Below are positions 37,803-45,830 of a stretch of 64,000 bases of DNA, one piece after another. The stretch is from the NCBI RefSeq assembly GCF_014274465.1, contig NZ_CP060394.1:5332001-5396000 (forward strand), read 5' to 3'. Both the position numbers and the translations under genes were made by a program. Origin of the DNA: Alloacidobacterium dinghuense (GTDB taxonomy: Bacteria; Acidobacteriota; Terriglobia; Terriglobales; Acidobacteriaceae). Below the pieces are notes generated by a model, which was not told the DNA's origin, searched no databases, and was given only the letters and a program-made list of their open reading frames with translations. Every line of letters starts with the position of its first letter. The first letter of the stretch is position 1.

Positions 37803-37988
37803 TTAGTTTCCGTGGCTTCCGGTAGATATCTGAAGGATAAGGAAGGCCATCACTCCGACGACAATGATTCCAAACAGAAGCAAAAAGCCGCCGATTACGA
37901 GATTGGCTGTGCGTTGCTGCTCGGGTTTTGGGCGGGTAATACCGAAGGTGTCAATAAATAACTCTGTAAGATAGGCCAGCAGATTCAT
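37803..37988 (-). CDS. Small single-pass membrane protein
   Basis: A 61-residue protein: a short amphipathic N-terminus (MNLLAYLTELFIDTFGITRP), a polar PKPEQQRTAN linker and one long hydrophobic helix (GGFLLLFGIIVVGVMAFLIL). I recognise the ITRP-QQ-plus-helix layout as a recurrent small acidobacterial protein of unknown function. It lies between the permease array and the BaiN-like gene. Confidence 0.6.
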   Translation of the reverse strand: MNLLAYLTELFIDTFGITRPKPEQQRTANLVIGGFLLLFGIIVVGVMAFLILQISTGSHGN

Positions 37989-38044
37989 TTGTCTTTCGCT
38001 ACCCCGTCTCAGGATAAAGGGAGTTCTTCTCTAGCGGCACTCAT

Positions 38045-39211
38045 TTACAACGAGCGACCTGCCGCCGCTCCCGAAGCCCAGGCCCACTGGAAGTTGAAGC
38101 CACCCAGGTGGCCGGTTACATCGACAACTTCGCCGATGAAATAGAGCCCGGGAATGCGCTTGCACTCCATGGTGGTGGAAGAAAGCTCGTTGGTGTCGAT
38201 TCCGCCCGCGGTGACTTCTGCTTTGTCGTAGCCTTCTGTCCCGGAAGGCGTGACGGGCCAGCGATGAAATTTGGTTTCGAGTTGCTGGATTGCGTGATTG
38301 GTCCAAGATGCCGGTGCTGCGAGCGTGATCAAGCGATCGGCCAAGCGCTGTGGCATGGTATCGCGCAGTAGAGACGCGGCTCTTGTCGCATCGCGGCCTG
38401 CGGAGGTGGACAGCATTGGGGTGAAGAGCTGTTTTTCCGGGGCGAGATCTAACTCTAGGGATTTGGATCGAGTCCAGTAGGACGAGATTTGCAGGATGGC
38501 CGGACCGCTGAGGCCTCGATGGGTGATGAGCAGCTTTTCGCGGAAGCGCTGACGTCCGATGGAGGCAATCACTTCAGTCGAAACGCCGGTAAGATCACGT
38601 AGTTTTGTGCAGTCTTCTGACGAGAGAGTAAGCGGGACCAATGCTGGTCGTGTGGGGACGATGTTGATTCCGAACTGGCGGGCGATATCGTAGCCGAAGC
38701 TGGTTGCTCCCATCTTTGGAATGGACAGGCCGCCAGTCGCTACGGCAAGTGCAGGCGAGTTGAATATGCCTTTGCTCGTGCACAGCGTGAATCTGCCTGC
38801 GTGCTCGACCTGTTCGGTGCGCGTGCCGACGATGATTTCCACCCCGGCGTCGGCACATTCGGCTAGGAGCATGTCGAGGATTTGTCGCGACGAGTGATCG
38901 CAGAAGAGCTGACCCAACGTCTTTTCGTGATACGCAATGTTGTGCTTTTTGATGAGCGCGAGGAAATGCTCGGGTGTGTAGCGCGCGAGTGCCGATTTGG
39001 CGAAATGCGGATTTGCAGACAGAAAATTTTCGGGGCGGCAGTGGATGTTGGTGAAATTGCAGCGGCCGCCGCCGGAGATCAGGATCTTCTTGCCTGGACG
39101 GTCGGCCAGTTCGAGAACGGCAACGCGACGGCCTCGCTTGCCGGCTTCGATGGCGCACATGAGTCCGGCTGCGCCTGCGCCCAGGATGATGGCGTCGAAT
39201 GGCTGCGTCAC
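38045..39211 (-). CDS. NAD(P)/FAD-dependent oxidoreductase, BaiN/HI0933-like
   Basis: A 388-residue flavoprotein of the HI0933/BaiN/RdsA group. The FAD motif ILGAGAAGLMCAIEAGKRG is followed by the diagnostic GGGRCNFTN, TGGLSIPKMGATSFGY and the C-terminal EVVDVTGHLGGFNFQWAWAS flavin-contact segment. Characterised relatives include bile-acid-intermediate reductases and proteins of unclear role, so the reaction is open. GTG start. The upstream region carries a dispersed repeat at 39272 that separates it from the desaturase gene. Confidence 0.88.
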   Translation of the reverse strand: MTQPFDAIILGAGAAGLMCAIEAGKRGRRVAVLELADRPGKKILISGGGRCNFTNIHCRPENFLSANPHFAKSALARYTPEHFLALIKKHNIAYHEKTLGQLFCDHSSRQILDMLLAECADAGVEIIVGTRTEQVEHAGRFTLCTSKGIFNSPALAVATGGLSIPKMGATSFGYDIARQFGINIVPTRPALVPLTLSSEDCTKLRDLTGVSTEVIASIGRQRFREKLLITHRGLSGPAILQISSYWTRSKSLELDLAPEKQLFTPMLSTSAGRDATRAASLLRDTMPQRLADRLITLAAPASWTNHAIQQLETKFHRWPVTPSGTEGYDKAEVTAGGIDTNELSSTTMECKRIPGLYFIGEVVDVTGHLGGFNFQWAWASGAAAGRSL

Positions 39212-39271
39212 GTTAGCAGGCTATCGTAAGTGAAACCGGCGCAAGATACCTTGGCCGGTTTGGGAAAAAGA

Positions 39272-39298
39272 GATCCTTCACTTCGCTCAGGATGACAA
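39272..39298 (+). repeat. Intergenic copy of the GATCCTTCA...CTCAGGATGACA repeat
   Basis: GATCCTTCACTTCGCTCAGG ATGACAA lies between the desaturase stop and the BaiN-like start. It differs from the copy at 24360 by a few bases in the loop. Confidence 0.85.
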
Positions 39299-39315
39299 CT
39301 TTTCGCTGCGCGGGG

Positions 39316-40236
39316 CTAGCCGTGCAGGATGCGGGCTGTACCGCCTTCGGGGCCTTGCACCTTGATCTTCTTTGCAAGTCCCAACGCGCCAAGCAGGCGG
39401 ATGCACCAGTAGTTGAAGTCGAATTCATACCAGGCCATGCCGTGGCTGGCGGACACCGGATGCGCGTGGTGGTTGTTGTGCCAGCCTTCTCCGCCGGAGA
39501 GCAGCGCGACCCACCAGAGGTTGCGCGAGTCATCGCGCGTGGCGAAGCGCTTGGAGCCCCACATGTGCGTTGCGGAGTTGACGAGCCAAGTGACGTGCAG
39601 TCCGACAGCTACGCGGAAGAAGACTCCCCAGAGCACCCACGACAATCCGCCGAAGGCGGCGAGCACGATTCCGAGAATGGTGACGGGAACCCAGTGATAC
39701 TTGCTCAGCCAGCGGTAGAAAGGCTGCCTGGCGAGGTCAGGGGCATAACGCGTGAGCAGTTCCTGATCGGTGTTGTGAACAGAGCCGTAGAGAATCCAGC
39801 CGATGTGCGACCACCAGCCGCCATCGTGCGGCGAATGCGGGTCGCCGGGCTTGTCGGTAAGTTGGTGATGCAGGCGATGCACAGCTACCCAGTAGAGCGG
39901 TCCGCCTTGCAGCGAAAGTGTGCCGCAGATGGCCATGAAATACTCAACCCACTTGGGCGTGGTAAAGCCGCGATGCGTGAGCTGACGGTGGTAGCTCATG
40001 GCGATGCCCACGTTTTGCCCCAGCACCCAGGTGATGGCGAGAACGATCATCGCCGACCAGCGGAAATAAAAGAATGCCGCGATCGCTCCGATGTGGAAGA
40101 TTGCGATCCAGATGCCGAAGACCCAGTTGAACTTGCCCGAGGGCTTTTGCAGGAACATTTCTGCGTCGGACGCCGGACTGGGGGCAGTCAAACGGCTTGC
40201 GGGAGCGGTGGACACTTCTTCAGTGAGTACGGGCAT
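39316..40236 (-). CDS. Membrane fatty acid desaturase (acyl-CoA/acyl-lipid delta-9 type)
   Basis: A 306-residue desaturase with the three His boxes of the membrane di-iron family: HRQLTH, HRLHH (in VAVHRLHHQLTDKPGDPHS) and HNNHH (GGEGWHNNHHAHP). Four hydrophobic helices flank them. It should introduce a cis double bond in acyl chains and so adjust membrane fluidity. Start MPVLTEEVS is chosen over an ATG 41 codons upstream because the longer N-terminus is basic, unlike the family, and would overlap the PIN/TRAM gene. It lies about 90 bases after that gene, possibly cotranscribed. Confidence 0.92.
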   Translation of the reverse strand: MPVLTEEVSTAPASRLTAPSPASDAEMFLQKPSGKFNWVFGIWIAIFHIGAIAAFFYFRWSAMIVLAITWVLGQNVGIAMSYHRQLTHRGFTTPKWVEYFMAICGTLSLQGGPLYWVAVHRLHHQLTDKPGDPHSPHDGGWWSHIGWILYGSVHNTDQELLTRYAPDLARQPFYRWLSKYHWVPVTILGIVLAAFGGLSWVLWGVFFRVAVGLHVTWLVNSATHMWGSKRFATRDDSRNLWWVALLSGGEGWHNNHHAHPVSASHGMAWYEFDFNYWCIRLLGALGLAKKIKVQGPEGGTARILHG

Positions 40237-40324
40237 GTCTCTTAATGGACCTCTATCTAAACGATAGGGTCGGCAAGAGATATGTCGTGTAAGACTTCCG
40301 TAATTTCTTGGTGAACGAGATTCT

Positions 40325-41368
40325 CTAGCTGGAGACTTCCCGGATTTCAGCGGCGACACGCACCGTATCTGTTTTCTGCTGCGGGGGCTCGTCCATTTTT
40401 CCGAAGATCATCTTTCCCGAGGCAGTCTGCAACACGGAGGTCACGCTAATTTCGACGGATCGTCCGATCATGCGGCGCGCGTGATCGACGACGACCATGG
40501 TGCCGTCATCGAGATAGCCGACTCCCTGGTTGTATTCCTTGCCTTCTTTCAGAATGGCAATGTTCATCTTTTCGCCCGGCAGTACGACTGGCTTGAGGGA
40601 GTTGGCGAGATCGTTGATGTTGAGGACGGAGACGTGATGCAGATGAGCGACTTTGTTCAGGTTGAAATCGTTGGTAATGATTTTCGCGTCGAGTTCCTTG
40701 GCGAGTTCAATGAGCTTCAAGTCGACTTCGCGGATATGCGGGAAGTCGTCTTCGACGATCTGAACGTTAATGAGTGAGTTGGACTGCATGCGCTGCAGGA
40801 CGTCAAGGCCACGTCGCCCGCGCTGGCGTTTGGAGCCGTCGGAGGAGTCGGCCACCATTTGTAACTCGCGGAGAACAAATTCCGGGATAACGAGAACGCC
40901 GTCGAGAAAGCCTGTGTCGCTCATATCGGCGATGCGGCCGTCGATGACGGCGCTGGTGTCGAGTAGCTTCACGTTGCGCTTTGTCTGGCGCTCACCGCTG
41001 AAGAGGTCTCCCAGGGCTGAGAGATTGAGCATGTCGCCTTTGCTTGTTCCAACGACCAGTCCGACATAGGACATGAGCAACAGCACGAAAATCTGCACCA
41101 GGCTGCGGCTATTGCCCGCGGGCAAGCTGTTGGCGAGCACCAGGCTGAAGAGAAACGCGCCGAAGATGCCAAGGATGCTGCCGATAACCGCGCCAATGAG
41201 TCGCCGGAGGCTGAGAGCGCGGACACGCGACTCGAAGACGATCACGAGCGCTGCGCATCCAGCGCCCGTGATCGCAGAGAGCCACCCGGGAAGATCAAGG
41301 ATGCGAAAGAAATAACACGCTGCAGCTAGGATGAGGACAAAAAGAATCCGTATCAATACGAGGTCCAT
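40325..41368 (-). CDS. PIN-TRAM domain membrane protein (YacL-like)
   Basis: A 347-residue protein with four N-terminal hydrophobic segments (the first VLIRILFVLILAAACYFF), then a PIN nuclease-like domain (LLDTSAVIDGRIADM, FVLRELQMVAD, IITNDFNLNKVA) containing the acidic residues of the family, then a C-terminal TRAM domain (VGYLDDGTMVVVDHARRMIG). This is the layout of Bacillus YacL, a membrane PIN/TRAM protein of poorly understood, presumably RNA-related, role. ATG start without a strong ribosome binding site. Confidence 0.92.
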   Translation of the reverse strand: MDLVLIRILFVLILAAACYFFRILDLPGWLSAITGAGCAALVIVFESRVRALSLRRLIGAVIGSILGIFGAFLFSLVLANSLPAGNSRSLVQIFVLLLMSYVGLVVGTSKGDMLNLSALGDLFSGERQTKRNVKLLDTSAVIDGRIADMSDTGFLDGVLVIPEFVLRELQMVADSSDGSKRQRGRRGLDVLQRMQSNSLINVQIVEDDFPHIREVDLKLIELAKELDAKIITNDFNLNKVAHLHHVSVLNINDLANSLKPVVLPGEKMNIAILKEGKEYNQGVGYLDDGTMVVVDHARRMIGRSVEISVTSVLQTASGKMIFGKMDEPPQQKTDTVRVAAEIREVSS

Positions 41369-41537
41369 AAAGAACCCGAGCTCCCGAATAGAAAGGGCGA
41401 TCTGCCAGCCGGTGTTTTGGGCGCGGAAATGAGCTCACCGTCTGGCACGACGGGAGTATACGCATCGCAGTGCTAGTCGGGCAAAGACAGAGTTTATGGA
41501 TTTAAGTTTGCAGAGGCTGGATGACTCTAAAGCAAAA

Positions 41538-41559
41538 CGGCGCGCCCGAAAGCGCGCCG
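41538..41559 (-). terminator. Rho-independent terminator after the moeZ-type gene
   Basis: CGGCGCGC and GCGCGCCG form an eight-base GC-rich stem around CCGAAA. Read on the minus strand the hairpin is followed by GTTTTGCTTT, as expected for the end of the cysteine-synthesis cluster. Confidence 0.8.
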
Positions 41560-41580
41560 AAGGTAGTTACTTGAGACGGT

Positions 41581-42762
41581 TTAGTACTTCGGCAGCTTGG
41601 GATCGACGTCCGTAGCCCAGCCAGTGATGCCACCTGCCAAATTCACGACATTCTTGAAGCCGCTTTTCTGCAGGAACTCAGCCGCACGCTGACTGCGACC
41701 TCCAGTCTTGCAGTGGATGACGATCTCGCGATTGGGATCGAGTTCGTTGAGGCGATTCGGAAGGTCGCCGAGCGGAATGAGGGGCGCGCCGATGTTCACG
41801 ATCTGGTATTCGTGGGGCTCGCGCACGTCGAGAACGAAGACATCTTCGCCAGCATCGAGGCGACGCTTCAATTCAATGGGGGTAATTTGGGGGATTCCGT
41901 TTTGCATGGCTGCTGGTTTCTCCTCGGGGACGATACCACAGAACTGTTGGTAGTCGATGAGCCTCTTCACTGTCGGGTACTCGCCGCAGACTGGGCACTC
42001 GGGGTTCTTGCGCAGCTTCAGTTCGCGGAACTTCATGCCGAGCGAATCGACGAGCAGGAGGCGTCCGATGAGCGGATCCCCTTTGCCGAGGATCAGCTTG
42101 ATGACCTCCGTTGCCTGAATCACGCCGAGCAGGCCGGGCAGGATGCCGAGCACGCCGCCTTCTGCGCATGAGGGAACAAGTCCCGGCGGTGGCGGCTCGG
42201 GATAAAGGCACCGGTAGCAAGGGCCGTCTTTGGTCGCGAAAACGCTGGCCTGCCCTTCAAAGCGGAAGATCGAAGCGTAGGCGTTTGGCTTGTGGCCACT
42301 GAGCACGCAGGCGTCATTGACGAGGTAGCGTGTCGGGAAGTTGTCGGTGCCGTCGGCGACGATGTCGTAATCCTTAATGATCTCAAGCGCGTTGGCGCTG
42401 GTGAGCATCGTTTCGTGCTTCACGATGTTCAGATACGGATTGAGCGCCTTCAGCTTTTCGGCTGCCGAGTCAATCTTGGGGCGGCCCACGTCGTTGGTGC
42501 TGTGAATGATCTGGCGCTGTAGATTGCTTTCGTCGACTACGTCGAAGTCGACGAGGCCAAGCGTGCCCACTCCGGCGGCGGCGAGATAGTAGCTGAGCGG
42601 GGCGCCCAAGCCACCGGTGCCGACGCAGAGGACCTTTGCAGCTTTGAGCTTTTGCTGGCCTTCGAGTCCGACTTCGGGCAGGATGAGGTGTCGCGAATAG
42701 CGGGCGATTTCGGCGTTATCGAGTTGTGGCAGCGCCACTTTTTCTTCGGTGACAGTTGGCAT
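41581..42762 (-). CDS. moeZ: Adenylyltransferase/sulfurtransferase, MoeZ-type (ThiF + rhodanese)
   Basis: A 393-residue E1-like enzyme. The ThiF/MoeB domain has the nucleotide motif VGTGGLGAPLSYYLAAAGVG, the arginine-containing ESNLQRQIIHS, DGTDNFPTRYL and a zinc CxxC (CPVC). A C-terminal rhodanese domain (residues about 290-393) carries the active-site Cys in IHCKTGGRSQ. Such two-domain enzymes adenylate the C-terminal glycine of a ubiquitin-like carrier and convert it to a thiocarboxylate. The likely partner is the carrier at 43506-43781. AAGGA precedes the ATG. The thiocarboxylate could also serve molybdopterin or thiamine synthesis, but the neighbours favour cysteine. Confidence 0.92.
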   Translation of the reverse strand: MPTVTEEKVALPQLDNAEIARYSRHLILPEVGLEGQQKLKAAKVLCVGTGGLGAPLSYYLAAAGVGTLGLVDFDVVDESNLQRQIIHSTNDVGRPKIDSAAEKLKALNPYLNIVKHETMLTSANALEIIKDYDIVADGTDNFPTRYLVNDACVLSGHKPNAYASIFRFEGQASVFATKDGPCYRCLYPEPPPPGLVPSCAEGGVLGILPGLLGVIQATEVIKLILGKGDPLIGRLLLVDSLGMKFRELKLRKNPECPVCGEYPTVKRLIDYQQFCGIVPEEKPAAMQNGIPQITPIELKRRLDAGEDVFVLDVREPHEYQIVNIGAPLIPLGDLPNRLNELDPNREIVIHCKTGGRSQRAAEFLQKSGFKNVVNLAGGITGWATDVDPKLPKY

Positions 42763-42771
42763 CTTGTTTCC

Positions 42772-43392
42772 TTAATTTTTCTTTACTTCACTGATTTCTA
42801 CACTGGAGAGAATTTTCTCCAGGCTGGTGTGAACTTGTGCAAGCTCGCTGTTCGTTATTGGGCGCGTGTTGTCGACCAGGCCGGGACAAAGGGTCACCAC
42901 TGCGAGGTCGAACAAGTAGCAGGTTCCGTTTTTGTGGGTAGCGTAAATATCTTCTGAATACGAATGACACATCCCTGCGCTGGCAGTCTGCGCGTGGGCA
43001 AAGCTCATGCCGTTGATTTCTTCTGTCTCAAGCATTTTCGCATTTGCGTCACGCTGCAGCACGGACTTCAGGCATTCATCCGTGGAAGTCGCCTGCCTGT
43101 TCGCGTATACGAATTCGGCGCCTACCAGGTTCGTTCGTGGATATGGATTGTAGCCGCAATTATTACTACTGAAGTAGACAAAGCCACGCGGCGGGTTGTC
43201 CGGCGATGTGATGCTAGTGGGTGTGTAAAACTCAATGCTCTCGTTGTAATACCACTTCGCCGGATAGCGAAAACTAACTCGATAGTCCGGGTCAGAGAAT
43301 TGCATTGACGACGGTGTTGCGAGGGTGACCTGCTGCGCTTGCGATGCAAGCGCAGTGCTAAGAAGCAGCGAAATCACCTTCAGCATTCGCAA
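42772..43392 (-). CDS. Secreted hypothetical protein inside the cysteine cluster
   Basis: A roughly 206-residue protein with an N-terminal signal peptide (MLKVISLLLSTALASQAQQ). The mature part contains SDPDYRVSFRYPAKWYY, a pattern seen in small secreted proteins with a PsbP-like or DUF1795-type beginning, and several cysteines (NNCGYNPY, TDECL, GMCHSY, TLCPG) that may form disulfides. No family is recognised with confidence. TTG at 43392 has AAAGGA seven bases upstream; an ATG two codons later is an alternative. It lies nine bases before the moeZ-type gene. Confidence 0.65.
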   Translation of the reverse strand: MRMLKVISLLLSTALASQAQQVTLATPSSMQFSDPDYRVSFRYPAKWYYNESIEFYTPTSITSPDNPPRGFVYFSSNNCGYNPYPRTNLVGAEFVYANRQATSTDECLKSVLQRDANAKMLETEEINGMSFAHAQTASAGMCHSYSEDIYATHKNGTCYLFDLAVVTLCPGLVDNTRPITNSELAQVHTSLEKILSSVEISEVKKN

Positions 43393-43422
43393 GTCAGTTC
43401 CTTTAAGGAAGTAAATTCCTCA

Positions 43423-43475
43423 GGGGCTAAAGCCCCATTTGTTTGCTGCTCCTTATTGCGAGGGCTGAAGCCCTC
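43423..43475. repeat. Paired short palindromes between carrier gene and secreted-protein gene
   Basis: GGGGCTAAAGCCCC (43423-43436) and GAGGGCTGAAGCCCTC (43460-43475) are two perfect or near-perfect palindromes 23 bases apart sharing the core GGCTRAAGCC. They look like one dispersed palindromic repeat family rather than a terminator, since neither is followed by a T tract. Confidence 0.75.
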
Positions 43476-43505
43476 GCCTATCACAAAGCGCGCGTCCGCG
43501 CTTAG

Positions 43506-43781
43506 CTATCTTCCACCAGCAATCGACGGGATAATAGACAACGAATCAGCCTCGGACACCGTTGTCCCTTCTTTTTCCGGTAGGTAGCGCACGTCCTCGT
43601 CGTTCAGATAAACATTCACGAAAGCGCGCAGTTTTCCTTCGTCCGAATAAAGGTGTTTCCTTAAGTCAGGATGCTGCGAGGTAAGGGCGCTTAGAGCTTC
43701 GCCTACGGTTTGAGCATCGACCTGCACTGCATCCTGCTTGTCGGCGTATACGCGCAGCGGAGTGGGAATGAAAATTTTCAT
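43506..43781 (-). CDS. Ubiquitin-like sulfur carrier, CysO/MoaD-like, with C-terminal Gly-Gly-Arg
   Basis: A 91-residue beta-grasp protein of the ThiS/MoaD/CysO group (MKIFIPTPLRVY, VGEALSALTSQHPDLRKHL, FVNVYLNDEDVRYL, GTTVSEADSLSIIPSIAGGR). In the family the C-terminus is a free Gly-Gly that becomes a thiocarboxylate; here the stop codon follows an extra Arg91. The adjacent JAMM peptidase could trim it, as the JAMM protein QbsD does for QbsE. The set with CysM, Mec-like peptidase and MoeZ supports a sulfide donor for cysteine. AAGGA precedes the ATG. No codon ambiguity was seen at the end: GGT GGA AGA TAG. Confidence 0.88.
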   Translation of the reverse strand: MKIFIPTPLRVYADKQDAVQVDAQTVGEALSALTSQHPDLRKHLYSDEGKLRAFVNVYLNDEDVRYLPEKEGTTVSEADSLSIIPSIAGGR

Positions 43782-43868
43782 AGCAGAAATCCTTTTTGTA
43801 GTGAGGTTGCGATAGGTTCAGGCACCGACGGGTCTACGCCCACCGGGCAAGAGGCGGCAAGCCGGCGA

Positions 43869-44321
43869 TCAACATCGCCCGGCTACCAGTTCCTCAACCT
43901 GGATCGTTTCGTCCTCAAAGGATTTGTCGTCTTCACTCGTTCCCGTCAACCGGAACGAGTTTGTCTGTTGCGCTGCGCCTTTTTCGACCGCGGTGATGAC
44001 ATAGGAGCAGCCGAGCCAGTGCGCTTCGGCGAAATCGGTCATCGACCACTGCGCCGGATGGTCCGGGTGCGAGTGGTAAAAGCCGACAATGTCCAGCCCC
44101 CGCTCGCGTCCCTGCCGCTGGATGCGAATGAGTTCCTGCGGCGCGATGTGATAGCGGTTGTGAGCCGAATCGGTCCGGGTGTTGCTCGCGCGCAATGCAT
44201 CTTCAACGACATTCATGCCGTCATGGGAGCGGCCCAGCAGCACACCGCAACACTCATGCGGATAGGTCTCTTCCCCATGTTTCCGCATTGCGTTGTAGAT
44301 GGATTCGCTGAGCTTAAGCAT
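43869..44321 (-). CDS. mec: JAMM/Mov34 metallopeptidase, Mec-like
   Basis: A 150-residue JAMM domain with all metal-site residues: Glu23 (PHECCGVLLG), His83 and His85 (YHSHPDHPAQW), Ser93 and Asp96 (SMTD). In mycobacteria the relative Mec hydrolyses the CysO-cysteine adduct to release cysteine. Here it may also have to remove the C-terminal Arg of the carrier. Its ATG overlaps the CysM-type gene by eight bases (ATGCTTAA), so the two are coupled. The carrier gene starts 87 bases downstream. Confidence 0.92.
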   Translation of the reverse strand: MLKLSESIYNAMRKHGEETYPHECCGVLLGRSHDGMNVVEDALRASNTRTDSAHNRYHIAPQELIRIQRQGRERGLDIVGFYHSHPDHPAQWSMTDFAEAHWLGCSYVITAVEKGAAQQTNSFRLTGTSEDDKSFEDETIQVEELVAGRC

Positions 44322-45270
44322 CGGCCTGTTCTTCCTCCCAGAAGCGTTCGCTTAAATACTTGTCCGCCGAATCGGGCAAAATGGTCACGATCACGGCTTC
44401 ACGTCCTGCCGCGGCTTCTTCCTCAGCCACGCGCAGTGATGCTGCAACTGCTGCTCCAGAGGAAACGCCGACGAGCAGCCCCTCCGTCCGCGCAAGGCGC
44501 TTAGCCATACGATACGCGGCTTCGGTCTCAATCTCTACATCGCGGTCAGCAAGGGACGGATCGTAGATCGGCGGTACGATGGCGGTCGCCATATGTTTCA
44601 GACCTTCGAGGCCGTTGAAAGGCGAGTCCGGCTGCATGGAGATGCACTGGATTTCAGGGTTCAATTCTTTCAGACGGCGCGTGGTTCCTACAAATGTGCC
44701 GCTGGTGCCAAGTCCGGCGATGAAGTGGGTCAACTGGCCTGAAGTCTGCTTCCAGATTTCATTGGCGGTGCCGTTGTAATGTGCCTGCCAGTTGGCATTG
44801 TTGCCATACTGGTCGGCGTAGTAATACTTTTCGGGATCAGCCGCCGCCAACGCGCGAGCTTTACGAATTGCTCCATCTGAGCCGTCGTTTGGGTCAGTCC
44901 AGACCACATTTGCGCCGTAGGCGCTGAGAATGCGCTTGCGCTCGGGAGAGACATTTGCCGGTACGCAAAGTGTGACCGGAAAGCCCATGGCCGCTCCCAG
45001 CATGGCGTAAGCGATGCCAGTGTTGCCGCTGGTGGCATCAAGCAGATGCTGGCCTCTGCCCAGCTTGCCCTGTTTCATAGCGGCAGTCACGATGGAACAG
45101 GCGGCGCGATCCTTTACTGACCCGCCGGGATTCGCCCACTCGGCCTTGGCCAAAAGCTGCACTCCAGGCAAATTGGTCGCTAGTTGCTCCAGACGCAGCA
45201 AGGGCGTATTCCCGATGCGCTCCAGAAGCGTCGAGCCCAATGACTGGACCTGGGGTGAATGTGTTGCCAT
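44314..45270 (-). CDS. cysM: PLP-dependent cysteine synthase, CysM-type
   Basis: A 318-residue fold-type II PLP enzyme. Lys53 in NPGGSVKDRAA binds PLP; TSGNTGIAYAM is the asparagine loop, and GLGTSGTFVGTTRRLKE the phosphate-binding loop. It is the first gene of the cluster, with mec, carrier and moeZ-type genes after it, so it is likely to use a protein thiocarboxylate as mycobacterial CysM does, with O-phosphoserine or O-acetylserine as co-substrate. Which one cannot be settled from the sequence by eye. ATG start; a divergent promoter region with the 45366 gene lies upstream. Confidence 0.92.
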   Translation of the reverse strand: MATHSPQVQSLGSTLLERIGNTPLLRLEQLATNLPGVQLLAKAEWANPGGSVKDRAACSIVTAAMKQGKLGRGQHLLDATSGNTGIAYAMLGAAMGFPVTLCVPANVSPERKRILSAYGANVVWTDPNDGSDGAIRKARALAAADPEKYYYADQYGNNANWQAHYNGTANEIWKQTSGQLTHFIAGLGTSGTFVGTTRRLKELNPEIQCISMQPDSPFNGLEGLKHMATAIVPPIYDPSLADRDVEIETEAAYRMAKRLARTEGLLVGVSSGAAVAASLRVAEEEAAAGREAVIVTILPDSADKYLSERFWEEEQADA

Positions 45271-45365
45271 ACGTAAATCCGTTGCAGCCAGCCACGCAAA
45301 TGTGCGACAGTGAAAGCAAACGGCAGCTTAAGTCTAAGTGTAGCCTCTGCCGTGCCTTTACCGCT

Positions 45366-45821
45366 ATGCCCAAAAAAACTAAGCAACTTACGCTAGACGA
45401 AATGGTAAGCAGCCTCCGCAGCTCACAATTTGATGTGCAACAGGTCGCCGGAGTCGCAGGCCAATATCGCGTACAGAAGCACGGCTGTGCGGCAGTAATT
45501 GCGCGCGCAAGTGACGGAAATGGCGTGGCTTTTGTTACGCGCCCAGGATTTGTGCTGGGCGGAGAGATTGCCCACCTGCTCGATCGTGGGTTCCAGAAAT
45601 TCTTGAAAACAAGGCGTTTAGAGATTACAGCAACCGCAGATCACTTAAGAGCTATCCATCGATTCAGTGCAGAGTTGAAGGAAGTCGTCGGGTCACCCAG
45701 CCTCTATAACGAGTCGATTGGGACGACCAGCGATGATTACTTTTACGACCGCCTCAAGGGACGGGATAAGAATCCTATCCCGCGTTCACCTACTCCATGG
45801 GATAGGGCAGGCTCCCACTAG
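45366..45821 (+). CDS. Conserved hypothetical protein (acidobacterial type)
   Basis: A 151-residue soluble protein beginning MPKKTKQLTLDEMVSSLRSS, with a beta-rich middle (VQKHGCAAVIARAS, then RPGFVLGGEIAHLLDRGFQK) and a helical end (ADHLRAIHRFSAELKEVVG, LYNESIGTTSDDYFYDRLKG). I recognise the block as a widely kept acidobacterial protein without assigned function. It is divergent to the CysM-type gene. The frame is open upstream, but the lysine-rich start at 45366 fits the family. Confidence 0.75.
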   Translation: MPKKTKQLTLDEMVSSLRSSQFDVQQVAGVAGQYRVQKHGCAAVIARASDGNGVAFVTRPGFVLGGEIAHLLDRGFQKFLKTRRLEITATADHLRAIHRFSAELKEVVGSPSLYNESIGTTSDDYFYDRLKGRDKNPIPRSPTPWDRAGSH

Positions 45822-45830
45822 GACTTGGCA

